Source: Fonsecaea monophora
Lineage: Eukaryota; Ascomycota; Eurotiomycetes; Chaetothyriales; Herpotrichiellaceae
Direction: 5' to 3'
Assembly: GCF_001642475.1 (NCBI RefSeq)
Contig: NW_019174006.1
Coordinates: forward strand, 1 to 64,000
DNA length: 64,000 nucleotides
Shown: positions 12,154-22,523 of the stretch, one piece after another
How the letters are laid out: the number at the start of each line of letters is the position of its first letter
Position numbering within the stretch: the first letter of the stretch is position 1
The notes under the pieces: generated by a model
Database searches by the model: none
What the model saw: the letters and a program-made list of their open reading frames with translations, nothing else
Told to the model about the DNA's origin: nothing
Program-made: the position numbers and the translations under genes

Positions 12154-12581
12154 TTGCTTTTGGGAGATGTTGGGTGCTGGACGCAGGAAAGGCTGGAGCG
12201 CAGGGCGGCAGCGGTGATGATATATTTGTTCTCGAGACGGACTGCCTCCATGGCACTGATACCCCTGGGTTTTGTGATCCGCATGATGAAATCGTGCTTG
12301 GTCTCGGGTGTGAGACTGTGAAGAGGAACTGCGGTATAAACTACACTAATTGATTCGTTGCCTGCGATGTGGCGGCACCAGCGGCGACTCCACCTCGTGA
12401 TCGTGATCGTATTCGTACCTTTTGTTTTCGTTCCCCAGCGACTTGATGCTTGGTTTACCTCGTACACGATCCTCTTTCCCACTTCCACACCCACCCCAGT
12501 CAGTCAGTCAGCGCCATTTCCCTTGACTGTGCCTCCTCTTCTGTTTCGTTATCGAGCAATCGAAAAGGCTCCCTTCCCCTG
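12154..12581. other. Divergent promoter, 428 bp
   Basis: This region separates the small membrane protein (-) from the Zn2Cys6 gene (+). It holds one arm of a 16-bp inverted repeat (12401-12416), and its last 100 bases are pyrimidine-rich, as expected of a fungal core promoter and leader. Confidence 0.5.
12401..12416 (+). repeat. Left arm of 16-bp inverted repeat around the Zn2Cys6 gene
   Basis: TCGTGATCGTATTCGT occurs here and its exact reverse complement lies at 13951-13966, about 1.5 kb away, just past the stop of the enclosed gene. Both arms sit in partly duplicated ATCGTG-type sequence. Confidence 0.6.
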
Positions 12582-13853
12582 ATGCCTCCACGACGCTCGC
12601 ATCAAAAGTCGCGCCGAGGTTGCCTAACCTGCAAACGGGCCCATGTCAAATGCACCCAGACGGGACCCCCTTGTGGCCGCTGCAAACTTAGGGGAACAGC
12701 ATGCGAGTACCTCTATGCGAGTCCAGACTCTAACAGCCTTGCACAGGCGCAAGATCCGCCATTATTGGATCGTGGGGCTCCGGTGGCGGCAACGGAAGAG
12801 GAACCGCCGCCGCCGTTCCCGAATGAGGCTGGCTTGCTGGACCTCCAGCTCATGCATCGCTGGTCGACGGTGACTTACAAGAGCCTGTGCAGCAAGGTGG
12901 CCGAGGATGATTATATCTGGCAGATCGCCGTGCCGCGGTGGTCGCTGCAGCACGATTTCCTCCGCGCGGGCCTTTTCGCCCTGGCCGCCTTCGACTCGGC
13001 CAGCTGTTGCTCAGCCGCCTCTGGATCGCCAGACCGGGCGAAATACCTCGCCGTGGCCGTCGAGTACCAGACCCATGCGCTCAACAGCTTCCGCCGTCGG
13101 CTCCAGCAGCACCAAGGAATCTCCGACAAGGAAACCTGCGAGGTGTTGCTGTGCTTTTCTCTCATGCTCATGGTGCTCGCGCTGGCGTCGTCGCAGTTCA
13201 TGGTTGAGTTGGCCTGTGGCTCTCAAGGCGGCGGTGGCGGCGATGACGACGACAGTATGGTGCTCAACACGCTGACGCACTTTGAGCTGCTGCGCGGATG
13301 CAGCACCGTTCTCGGCGACACGGCAGAGCAATACCTGGCCCAGAATTCCTACATACAGAAACTCATCCCTTTCGAGATGCTACCTCGATCGCCGTTGGAC
13401 GACGACACGGCTGTTGCCCTGTCCCAACTGAAGACGGCCAATACGCGGAGAATCAACTCGACCGTGGACGAATGCTGCCAGCACCAGGTCCAGCACGCCG
13501 CACACTCTGAAGCGTGCAAGAAGGCCATCACCATGCTCGAGGAATGCTTCGCCAAATGTGTCGGCCAGGGCAAAGATCTCGACTATCAAGGCTACGTGTT
13601 GGGCTGGCTGAATATGGCCGGCGAGGACTATGTCTACGCCATCAGGGCTAATGATCACGTCGCGCTGCTGGTGTTGATGCACTGGGGCGCGCTGGTTGAG
13701 AGACTCGGCCGCCGCGTCTGGTGGGCCAGAGACTTTGGGAGGCTTCTGGTCGAGGAGATCTCTGCAAAGGCACTCCAGAGGCAGACGGCCGATGACTTGA
13801 CCACGGATCTCATCGCTTCGGCGAGAAGGATAATGAATGGCCCCGCAGTGTGA
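12582..13853 (+). CDS. Zn2Cys6 transcription factor, UPC2-like
   Basis: Probable nuclear regulator of 423 aa, single exon. The start is ATG 12582 (MPPRRSHQKSRRGC); the open frame further upstream lacks an ATG that fits the family. The binuclear zinc cluster is complete, with Cys14, 17, 24, 31, 34 and 41, preceded by a basic stretch. A Pro/Glu-rich linker is followed by the block LLDLQLMHRWSTVTYKSLC, which is typical of the fungal PF11951/UPC2-like group, and by a helical regulatory domain (DFLRAGLFALAAFDSASCC). Members of this group include sterol-uptake regulators, but most are uncharacterised. Third-codon positions are strongly GC-rich compared with the kinase next door. It is flanked by a 16-bp inverted repeat (12401 and 13951). 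The target is unknown. Confidence 0.88.
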   Translation: MPPRRSHQKSRRGCLTCKRAHVKCTQTGPPCGRCKLRGTACEYLYASPDSNSLAQAQDPPLLDRGAPVAATEEEPPPPFPNEAGLLDLQLMHRWSTVTYKSLCSKVAEDDYIWQIAVPRWSLQHDFLRAGLFALAAFDSASCCSAASGSPDRAKYLAVAVEYQTHALNSFRRRLQQHQGISDKETCEVLLCFSLMLMVLALASSQFMVELACGSQGGGGGDDDDSMVLNTLTHFELLRGCSTVLGDTAEQYLAQNSYIQKLIPFEMLPRSPLDDDTAVALSQLKTANTRRINSTVDECCQHQVQHAAHSEACKKAITMLEECFAKCVGQGKDLDYQGYVLGWLNMAGEDYVYAIRANDHVALLVLMHWGALVERLGRRVWWARDFGRLLVEEISAKALQRQTADDLTTDLIASARRIMNGPAV

Positions 13854-13950
13854 GCGCGAGGCTGAGTGGCGCGATGGGTAAGGAGCAGACCCCCACACCT
13901 CGTCGCAAACGAGACTCGCCCAGGGACGGTGCCAAGACCCGAATACGATC

Positions 13951-13966
13951 ACGAATACGATCACGA
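13951..13966 (-). repeat. Right arm of 16-bp inverted repeat
   Basis: This is the reverse complement of 12401-12416. It is part of two tandem 12-bp units (GAATACGATCAC) spanning 13941-13964, in the 310-bp gap between the Zn2Cys6 stop and the PrsW start. Confidence 0.6.
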
Positions 13967-14163
13967 GGCTGGCAACAAACTGTGGACCTCCTTTTGATCA
14001 ATAGTAGCGACAAGGCGGAAAAGCATCGCTTCGTTGTTTTCTCAAACCCTCGGTATGGTCTGCCTTTTTCCTCATAAAGATGCAAATCGCTCGATCCCAT
14101 TGTCGAGGATTTCGGTCCATCAGCCATGCGTTGCGACCCGAATGAAAATTGACCAACTTCATC

Positions 14164-15255
14164 ATGAGTGATACACAACCCTTAATAGTGCGCAAGCGGT
14201 CTACCTCACCAGACCCTCGCAGCCAGGATGGCTTTACCGGAAATGCCACTATTCAACCTCCTGCGCAAGAGGACTCTCTGCTTTCGAAACTACACTCTTT
14301 GGTGGCCGCACGCACGAAATTGCCCATCCTCGTCGGGCTGCTCCTGATATGTTTGCCTACTGTCTACCTCTATTCTCGCGAGACCAGTCGAGACCACCAA
14401 AAGCGAACCGACACCAGCATCCTCGTCTGGACCTTCATCCTGGGTGGCACCGTGGGCATAACCGTCGCCATGCTCGCGCAATCTGTCCTCGCCTACCTCC
14501 TCGCCGTGCTCTGCTTCAGCGGCCACACCAATGCGGTGGTGTATCTCGCCGAGACGGTCAAAACTGAAGACGACATCATAGACGAAGCTCACTGGAAGAG
14601 ACGGCGGGAAATGTCCCATCGCCCGGCGTATTGGGTGTTTATGATGCTCTTCGCGTTCGTGGTTGCGGGCCTGGTGGAGGAGTCGATCAAGTACATTGCT
14701 ATCACAACGATGCTTGGCTGGGCGCAGCGATCCTCCCACGGTGCCGGAGACGTCATCAATGACCGTGACTACATGACCGTTGCCGTTGCGGCGGCCTTGG
14801 GCTTCGCCACGGTGGAAAACATGACCTTCCTGGCCGGTGCTGCCCGCCAGCGCAAAGATAGCGGTGGTTCTGGTTCCTCTGCGGGAGGTGGTGCCATCGC
14901 TCTCCTGACGGCCGTGGAGAGAGCAGTGATAGGCACACCGGGACACTGCATGACCGCAGCGATGATCGGAGCCAACATGCTCGTGCGCGCACGCCACGAT
15001 AGCCTTGGAAAAGGAGGACAACACAGCACTCTCGCCAGCATCCTCACCACCTGGTCGATCCTGCGCGATCCGGTCCTCTTCCACGGCTGCTTCAATTTTA
15101 TGCTCTTCGCCGTCAGCGCCCTCGAGGGCAACGTCGGCTGGATCCATCCGCGGGGCTGGCGCACCGTGTGTTTCGTCCTCGTGGTCGCCGTGTCATTGCA
15201 GGCCACCCTGGCACTGGTGCTCAGGGCCAAGTTGCGCGAAGCGGGACTTTTGTGA
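14164..15255 (+). CDS. PrsW-type intramembrane metalloprotease (M82-like)
   Basis: Polytopic membrane protein of 363 aa, single exon. The start is ATG 14164 (MSDTQPLIVRKR). About seven to eight helices follow a 50-residue cytosolic head. The PrsW signatures are all visible: Glu172-Glu173 in LVEESIKY, GFATVEN (213-219), PGHCMTAAMIG (His261) and FHGCFNF (His307). In bacterial PrsW these conserved Glu and His residues form the active site for site-1 cleavage of an anti-sigma factor. Fungi have no such target, so the substrate is unknown. The loop between the helices at 230-250 is a Gly/Ser-rich low-complexity insert (GGSGSSAGGG). Third positions are GC-rich. The residues argue for an active enzyme. 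Confidence 0.85.
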   Translation: MSDTQPLIVRKRSTSPDPRSQDGFTGNATIQPPAQEDSLLSKLHSLVAARTKLPILVGLLLICLPTVYLYSRETSRDHQKRTDTSILVWTFILGGTVGITVAMLAQSVLAYLLAVLCFSGHTNAVVYLAETVKTEDDIIDEAHWKRRREMSHRPAYWVFMMLFAFVVAGLVEESIKYIAITTMLGWAQRSSHGAGDVINDRDYMTVAVAAALGFATVENMTFLAGAARQRKDSGGSGSSAGGGAIALLTAVERAVIGTPGHCMTAAMIGANMLVRARHDSLGKGGQHSTLASILTTWSILRDPVLFHGCFNFMLFAVSALEGNVGWIHPRGWRTVCFVLVVAVSLQATLALVLRAKLREAGLL

Positions 15256-15986
15256 TGTCGATCTTGTTGACCTGTCACCTGCTCATCTGTCGCGCTGTCG
15301 CGCATTGATTGATATGGTTGAGCGCTACATCAACACTTTTTTATCTTCTTTTCCTCGAATTCTCTTTCTCTACCAGTTTTTTTTTTGGTGGCCGTCTTCT
15401 GCTGTCAGTGAGGGACCTAGTCCCGGTGGCTTTACTTCTTGCTATCTATGCACATACCCGGGTGTTCCTCCTTCTTCGTGTCAATGCATATATGTATTAA
15501 CAGCTCGAAAATCAGCCTGCTGGGAAAATTCGCATTGATAGATTTGGATCGGATTGATGTGATTGGATAATGAACTGCGCGATTGCGCGAAACTCATCTC
15601 ACTACTCATTCTCACTGACTCGGCACCAGGCACTTTTGGTTGTGAATCCGGGCTGAACGATAAGTGGGATCAAGGCTTTTTTGTATAGTACAAATATCAT
15701 TCATGATATATGGCCTCGGGCAGCATACTCAGTCACTCACAAACTCAACTCACTCGGTACTACGCCCTGCGGCCCTCTTTGGGTAGGCACTGGTATACCA
15801 TAGTCACGATGCCCTGCTTTCACGATACCCTGCTTCTGGCTGCGTGGACATATTCTCAAAAGCCTTGGATCGGCGATAGATATTATATGTTTCTCACTCC
15901 GGGATACGGACACATATATAAAACAGCAGATCGGGCATCGGCATCGACATCGACATCGACATCGTCGTCTATCATTGTCATCATCA
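15256..15986. other. Convergent intergenic region, 731 bp
   Basis: These are the 3' flanks of the PrsW-type gene (+) and RTT106 (-). It has T-rich stretches (around 15380) suited to fungal 3' ends, and a hexamer microsatellite close to the RTT106 stop. Confidence 0.5.
15935..15964. repeat. Hexamer microsatellite (G/A)CATCG x5
   Basis: Two GCATCG units are followed by three ACATCG units, then a run of TCA/ATC triplets reaching the RTT106 stop codon. It lies in the RTT106 3' UTR. Confidence 0.8.
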
Positions 15987-17631
15987 TCACAATTGATCCT
16001 CGTCGTCAGGGTCGGGCATGCCCTCTTCATAGCCCCAGTTCGCGCTATGGTTTTCTGTTCCTCCTGACACGGCGACATTCTTCTCGTGGATGGGGACTTG
16101 GTCGGACACGTGTTCCTCGTCATAGCCGTCGTCTTCGTCGCCGGGTGCTTCCTCATCCTCTTCGTCTCCTGCTTCGTCGCCCTCTTCGCCTTCGTCGCCT
16201 TCTTCATCTCCTTCTCCATCGTCTTCTTCGTCTTCTGTCACACTCACGTCCTCTGCTTCACTGCCGAGTTCTTCCTTGATCAGATCCCGTCCCTTCATCT
16301 TCTTTCTCTCCCGCTCATACTCTCGATCATACTCGTCGTCCGATTCGTCCGAAGCGCCACTACCTTCACTCTCCCCTTCACTTCCCGGATCGTAGTCTTC
16401 CTCTTCCTCGTCCTCTTCCTCATCAAGCTGTTGCTGGGCTTTTTCCAACTCGGTTCGGTCGTCTTCGTCACCTTCTGCATTGCCTCCATCACCGTTCTGT
16501 GTTGCACTCTTGCCGTTGGCCGTCGCATTGAGCTTCTTTGCTCGCCTCGACTCGGCAAGACTGGCATCCTGTAGACCATGCCGCTTAACGTAGGCGTCAA
16601 TCCCCGGAAAATCAGCCTGATCCAACATGGCAAACTCGACCTCCTGAATTTCTTCACTGTTAGTCCCATCCACTAAGCTGGCTCGATAGGCGATGTTCAA
16701 ATTGAATGTCCTCTGCAGCACGGACGTGTAAGAAATGCTTTCGACGTCTTCAAACGCAAAGAAAGAGAGTGGCTTCTTGAATCCAAAGAAAATGCCATTG
16801 CTCAAAAAGAAGAGGTATCCGTCCTTGCTCCCGCGGAAGGCTTTGACATGATACGCCTTATCGCCTTTTCGATGGGATTCGGGTTTGGCACTGGAGAATT
16901 CCTCCGCGGTAGGGAGTGTGAGGCTTTTCCCGCTCTTTTGCAGCAGATAACCCAGCGCGTTTTCGAGCACGTCATCAGGGCCAGGGGCGATTTTAGCAAG
17001 GTCACTGCTGGGGATGTGACACGACTTGAGCGGGCCGTCATTGACAACCCAGATGATGGCGTCGGTGTTGTTGTTCGAGTCTGGCTTCAGGAGTAACACA
17101 AAGTTGTATTGCTTCGCGGCCTTCTCAGGTACGGGCAGTCTCAGGGCGTAGGTGACCTGGTCCAGGGGCACTTCCATCTCCACCTCGTTGCTGGCAGGAT
17201 TCCTGGTGTAGATGGCAAATTTTGTGTCCGTGCCGTTGATGTCGGCCCCATATTGCGCGATTCCCAGGTGTAGCTTTTTGCGTTGTGGTAGTGAGAATGA
17301 GATGTCTCTTGCTTCAAAGACCACCTCGCGCGGTTGATCATTTTTCTGCGCCGTCTGCGCGAGGGGAAGAGAGGAGCCGTCCGGGAGTTTGCGCTTCTTG
17401 GACGCGGGTTCGTCCTGTGCAGAGCCGTTCACTTGATGTGAATGGAGGTGGTAGGATGCAATGTCCTCGAAAAGGGGCGCATGCTGCGGAGTTGCGTCTG
17501 CGGCATCACATTAACAATGTACCTCCGTGGGATGGATCTCACACTGGACACTCACCGATGGCGTCAAAGATCCTCTTTCGTAGTTGCGAATTGTTAGCAA
17601 ATGCTCGATTTATGGCATCGCGTCCTGACAT
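15987..17631 (-). CDS. rtt106: Histone chaperone Rtt106
   Basis: H3-H4 chaperone of 528 aa that promotes replication-coupled and replication-independent nucleosome assembly, acting in the nucleus. Two exons: 17631-17556 and 17497-15987. The 58-nt intron (GTGAGT...GCAG) restores the helical N-terminus MSGRDAINRAFANNSQLRKRIFDAIGDATPQH, which is the dimerisation segment of the family. Two tandem PH-like domains follow (about 75-340), with KAYHVKAFRGSKDGYLFFL, FEDVESISYTSVLQRTFNLNI and the diagnostic ADFPGIDAYVKRHGLQDASLAE. The last 180 residues are an extreme Asp/Glu tail, broken by a Lys-rich patch (YERERKKMKGRDLI), as expected for a histone-binding chaperone. The length is slightly above the usual 450-500 because of the acidic tail. 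Confidence 0.93.
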
Positions 17632-17942
17632 CTTGGGCGGGCCTGAGAGGTTTCTACGAGGAGAAGCAATGGAATCTGGGAACTGGCTTTCTGGTTTATG
17701 GAGGTGGTTTAATAACATGCAGGCAGAGAACAGTCCAGCGATGATGCAATTGGCTCCTCGCGCCCCTGTGGCCCCTGACCGCGTTTCCGCCACTCAACGA
17801 TAGACCAACCCACCTCGCACGCCTATTGCTCCTCCAAACGTTCGCATGGAACATGGTCAACTGCAATCAATGGCTACCCAGTGACTCCAATCGGTAATCC
17901 ATCACAAGCAATTTTCTCCGTTTCAACAAAAATTCTATGCCT
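17632..17942. other. RTT106 promoter, 311 bp
   Basis: This is a short gap between the SPF45 stop and the RTT106 start, both minus strand. No distinctive motif is seen. Confidence 0.5.
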
Positions 17943-19611
17943 TTAGACATATTCCGCCGCATCGAATTTCTCCTTGGACCAGAATTTGGCCTTGATGGGA
18001 TTGCCGTTAAAGATTCTCCCTTCCAAAGCATTGACTGCCCGCAGAGCACTGAGCTGGCTCACAAACTGTACAAACACCAATGCCTCGCCCTCTTCACTTT
18101 CTGGTCGATGGATGTAGACTCTCTCGACACTACCGTATTTGTCTCCACATTCCTCCCCAATTTCTTGCAGCAGACCGCCCTCTCCCTGAGTGAGTTCGTC
18201 GTCGAGATCTAGGCCGTTCAACATGCCCTCAAGGCGAATCACTTCAGACATTGCTCCAAACTTGCCTTCTTCCTCGACAAGGGCAGTCTTTGATTTGTTA
18301 CCACCGAGAATCTTACCGGTACTTGTCGGAGTAGCAAAGCCACCACCTTCTGCATCCGATTTCTTCTTGCGTTTGTCGGCCTTCGCATATAAGGGGTTGA
18401 TGATCCCAGTGCCGTGAGCTCCGAGGCCTTGACCCTTGCTCCAGCCGTATTTCGCCATCAGACGTTCAGCAAATCCCACTTGCCCAGGACGTTTGGATCG
18501 TGGTTCGTCATCATCGCCATTTTCATCAACACCTGCTTCAGGTTCGGCAACATCATGTCCCTGGTTTGGTCCAGATGCTGAAAGGTCTTCTGGTGCAGTG
18601 GGTAAGGTATACCGTACTGGTGCCCTGGAAATCTGACCAGGTTGTGGGATGTCTGCTGGAGGCGAAGGAACAACTGGCGGCTGGCCTTGACTCATGCGCA
18701 TTCGTCTCAGATACGCGTCTTCCCCAGTTGTATCGTCCGGAATCTCGACAGGTGGTGGCGGTGGAGGAGGGCTGTCGTCATTCAGGTTAGGTGGAGGAGC
18801 AAAAGACATGGAAGGCGGAGCGAATTGTTCTGCCACAATATCAGTAAGTTCCAAACCCGTCCAAACCCTCTTTCCTTACTGTTCATGGGGCGATGGTAGT
18901 CATCGTCTTCGGAGTCACTATAACTCCTCTGCCTTATGCGGTGTCTGTAGAGGAGGTCCTTCCACTCCCTGACTTCGCGGATCTTCTCCTCGCTGTGCTT
19001 GTATTCTTCGTAATTGTTGGGTCTGCTCGGATCGTAGATGTCGTCCCAATTCTGAGTCACTTCTGCTGCTGCCTTGTTCTTTTTGCGTTTCTTACGACCT
19101 CCTCGCTGGCGCTTCCCAGCGTAGAAATTGTTCACGTCATCGTCGTCCGACGCCGTAGCTGTCCAGTCCGCAAGAGTGGTCTTGGGCGCAGGTGGTTGCG
19201 GCACTGAAGTTTCTGTGGCAGCACTTGCGGCGCCTTCGACTGTGGAGGTTGTAGTACTGGCCGCTGGAGGGACACCGAATTTACTGGCGATGGCTTTTGC
19301 TTTTGCCTTTTGCGCAGCGATCTGGGGTCTCTTGGTAGGTTGGAATCTTAGGGAGGCTGTAAATCACGCGAGAGCATGGCGCAAAAACGTGAGCAGATCT
19401 ATTCAGCAAACCTCTAGGTTCTTACGACGAAGAATGTACCAGCGAGTGCTTGCTGTCGCTTGACAGCCTCATCCTGTTCGGGAGAGCTTTCGACCGGCTT
19501 GTAGGAGACCGGTGCACTGGAGATGGTGCCAGGGCCAGCATTATTCGGGTCAAGGAGGTTCGCATAGAGCGACAAGCCTCCCCGCGTGGGTGTCGGCGCA
19601 TTGTTGGACAT
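17943..19611 (-). CDS. Splicing factor 45 (SPF45/RBM17-like), G-patch and RRM
   Basis: Nuclear pre-mRNA splicing factor of 511 aa. Three exons: 19611-19440, 19356-18880 and 18829-17943. The first donor is GTACAT rather than the stronger GTAAGA eight bases on, because only the former keeps the frame (ALA-ASLRFQPTKRPQ). Order of parts: a conserved N-terminus (GLSLYANLLDP, then ALRFQP-type); a Lys/Arg-rich nuclear segment (RQRGGRKKRKKNK); a Pro-rich stretch (SPPPPPPPVEIPD); a G-patch (GFAERLMAKYGWSKGQGLGAHGTGI); and a C-terminal UHM-type RRM with the Arg-x-Phe motif in EGRIFNGNPIKAKFW. UHM domains bind ULM tryptophan motifs of SF3b155, SF1 and U2AF. The family is also known as DRT111 in plants. 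Confidence 0.93.
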
Positions 19612-20306
19612 GTTCTCACATGTGCTTTTGCTTAGACCAAGGTGGGTTGGAGCGCGAGGTGCGGCGACTTAGAAAGTGATTTCCACGGAGAGTCTAAACT
19701 GCGGTCTCGTGATTGGGACACCGACGGGCAGTTCTCGGGGGAAGGGAAGTGACTTAGCCTGCAGAAGGCCCCCCGGTTCTAGGCACTCTTGGCCCCTATT
19801 GGTAATCTCTGGTGCCCTAATAAATTCTGGACCTGGTAGCCCTGCTTGCATCGGAAGCCGCTTGCCATGGGGCCGTTCGATTTACCAATCGCTTGACTTC
19901 GGGCGCATCTGTGGATTTTCGTGTCGTGTCATATTCGGATGACTTCAATCTCTCCAAGCTGAATTCAAAGCTCCCGCTACCATCTCCATGGACTTATCGT
20001 ATCACCCGATATACTTGAACAGTCAAGCCTTGTGGCCCACACGCCATTTCTATGGTTCCCGGTGAGATACTAATATCGAGATGGATCCCGTTTGCCATGC
20101 TGGTCTTCTTATCTGTCGACGTCGCAGGGCATCACGTCATTTTCATGTTTCAGACTCTTTTTTTCTGCTGCCTTTTCTCGAGTACAGCTTGAATAGGAGG
20201 AGACTGGCATTTTAATTGAGATACCCATATTGTTGTGTTGTCCCGTCTCTGTCTCATTCCTTTGAATCTCTTTTCTCCCGCAGTCTTTATCACATTCCGC
20301 ACAGCC
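19612..20306. other. Divergent promoter, 695 bp
   Basis: Shared upstream region of SPF45 (-) and the acyl-CoA ligase gene (+). The 150 bases before the ligase ATG are T/C-rich. No repeat or RNA gene is seen. Confidence 0.5.
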
Positions 20307-21916
20307 ATGGTCGCATCCACTCTGTCCACCTCTTTCCCTCAGTCGTCTTCCGCCATAGCAGTCATTGTGCCTACAAAACCCACTGCTTTGACTGTCTCTT
20401 TTGAGCAACTGGCACAGGATGTGTTGGCTTTTCAGAAACAACTTGCTCATCTAGGTATCCGATATGCCGACGCCGTCTCAATAGCCTTGCCCAACAGCTA
20501 CGAATTTATCGTTTCTTTTCTTGCAACCTCTTTCCAACGAGCAATTGCGGCCCCTCTGAATCCTGCCTACAAGCAAAGCGAGTTCGAATTCTACATTGAC
20601 GATCTTTCTTCAGCCGTGATTATATTGCCTCGAGGAGCACATGCCCGGGACGGACCTGCTGTGAAAGCGGCCAGGAAACATCGCGCTGCCATTGCAGAAT
20701 GCTACGTGGATGGAACGAAATTGGTCTTGGATGTGAAAGAGCAGGGCTGCCTGGCACAAAGACAATCTCAACCAGTCGCCGAGGCTCAACCAGAAGATGT
20801 CGCACTCGTTTTGCACACCAGTGGGACCACCGGGCGCCCGAAGGCTGTCCCATTGACCCATCGCAATCTGACAAGAACAATGCAGAACATTCAAAACACC
20901 TACGAGCTTACTGCTCAGGATCGGACGATGTTGGTTATGCCACTCTTTCATGTGCACGGTCTGTTGGCTGGGTTTCTGTCTCCCCTGAGCGCTGGGGGAT
21001 CTGCTATTGTTCCGGATCATTTTTCTGCACGATCCTTCTGGGCCGACTTTATTCAACACAAAGCCAACTGGTATACAGCCGTGCCGACGATTCATCAAAT
21101 TCTGTTAAAGAACCCTGCACCTAACCCGATACCCAAGATCAGATTCATCCGCTCGTGTTCATCGGCACTGTCCCCGAAAACATTTATGGAACTTGAACGG
21201 ACATATCAGGCACCAGTTCTTGAAGCCTATGCCATGACAGAAGCAGCTCACCAGATGTGTTCGAACCAGCTGCCACATCGCGGAAAGCGAAAGCCCGGCA
21301 GTGTGGGAATTGGCCAGGGAGTCGAAGTCAAAATTCTCGACGAGCAAGGCGATGAAGTCCCCCGGGGCCTGGAAGCCGAAATCTGTGTAAGGGGAGAGAA
21401 TGTCACGAAAGGATACATCAATAATGAAAAGGCTACCAAAGAAGCATTCACCAAGGGGGGATTCTTCCGCACCGGAGATCAGGGCAAGATGGATGAAGAT
21501 GGCTACGTCTTCATCACCGGCAGGATCAAAGAGCTGATCAACAGAGGGGGGGAGAAGATCAGCCCGATCGAGCTGGATCATGTGATCATTGCCAATCCAG
21601 ACGTGGCAGACGGTGTCACTTTTGCTATTCCTTCAGAATTATACGGCCAAGAAGTGGGAGTGGCAGTTGTTCCTAAACCTGGGAAGACGGTGACTGAGAA
21701 GGGCATTACTGATTACGTTGCCAGCAAGACGGCCAAGTTCAAGAAGCCGAGCAGGGTATGTGCATTCTATCTGGCAGGTGCATCTTAGTGCCGCGCTGAC
21801 TGAGATGACAGGTTTGGATCTTGAAAGAGATTCCCAAGACAGCCACGGGAAAGATACAACGAAGGAAGGTTGCAGATACTCTTCTGGCCAAAGACCAGCC
21901 TAGAGCGATGCTATAG
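20307..21916 (+). CDS. AMP-dependent acyl-CoA synthetase, Pcs60/oxalyl-CoA synthetase-like
   Basis: ANL-superfamily ligase of 517 aa that should adenylate a carboxylate and transfer it to CoA. Two exons: 20307-21755 and 21812-21916, with a 56-nt GTATGT...CAG intron. The start ATG has a good context (AGCCATGG). The P-loop-like motif TSGTTGRPK is at 171-179. Further motifs are YAMTEAAHQM, GFFRTGDQGKMDEDGYVFITGRIKELINRGGEKISP, and the C-terminal catalytic Lys motif PKTATGKIQRRKV, which the second exon supplies. Overall it resembles yeast Pcs60 (oxalate-CoA ligase) and plant AAE3. Those are peroxisomal via SKL; this one ends in AML, which is not a standard PTS1, so its location is unclear. A YCII gene follows on the same strand. 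Confidence 0.88.
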
Positions 21917-22523
21917 AAGGATTGTTCGGGTCCGACCGGAGGCGTCGATGCCTGACAGTACAGGAAGAAGCATGGATATCCAGCATGGCGTTTTCAAAAA
22001 AAGAGGAGAAAGACAAGCATGAGCGGCTAGAGTCAACCATGTGGGAGTCGAGGCCGTGTCGCACGCCTCCTAAGAATTTTCGTAGGCCGATACCATGATG
22101 GGTGAATGTTTTCGCGAATTCTTGGAAAGGGGCTGACAACTGAGGGACTGGGGAAATGCGAGATGAAGCTGCACCTCGGTCTTGGACATCCGGAGCACTG
22201 GATGTCAGGGTATCTCTCGAAGGGTACGGTTCCGATGCAAGATGAGTCGAGGCAGTCAACTGAAGCATGGGAGGAGCTAGACCTCGCACAAAGATAGAGA
22301 TAGAGCTTGAGAAGGCTGAAGGTTCCTGCTCCCCACAAATTGGCGACGCCCTAAGAGCATGTTCACATCCCCACTTCGCGCCCTGCGCTGTGGAGAAGAG
22401 TTCGACCGGCATTCAATCCTGGACAGCGATAATTGCCCCGGCTGTCCTCAGTCTCGCAGCGTGTGGTGCTTGGTCATACAATATTTGATTCCGTATCAAC
22501 CAGTATCCTGACTCCGGAGCTTC
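21917..22523. other. Intergenic, 607 bp
   Basis: This lies between the ligase stop and the YCII start, both plus strand. An antisense ORF (21900-22412) has no family character. Nothing else is seen. Confidence 0.5.

Noticed and set aside
14290..15147. 285-codon minus-strand ORF
   Set aside because: Antisense shadow of the PrsW-type gene; the translation is a His/Glu/Gly mix with no family character.
21900..22412. 170-codon minus-strand ORF between the ligase and YCII genes
   Set aside because: Low-complexity Ser/Pro composition and no motif; overlaps the ligase 3' end.
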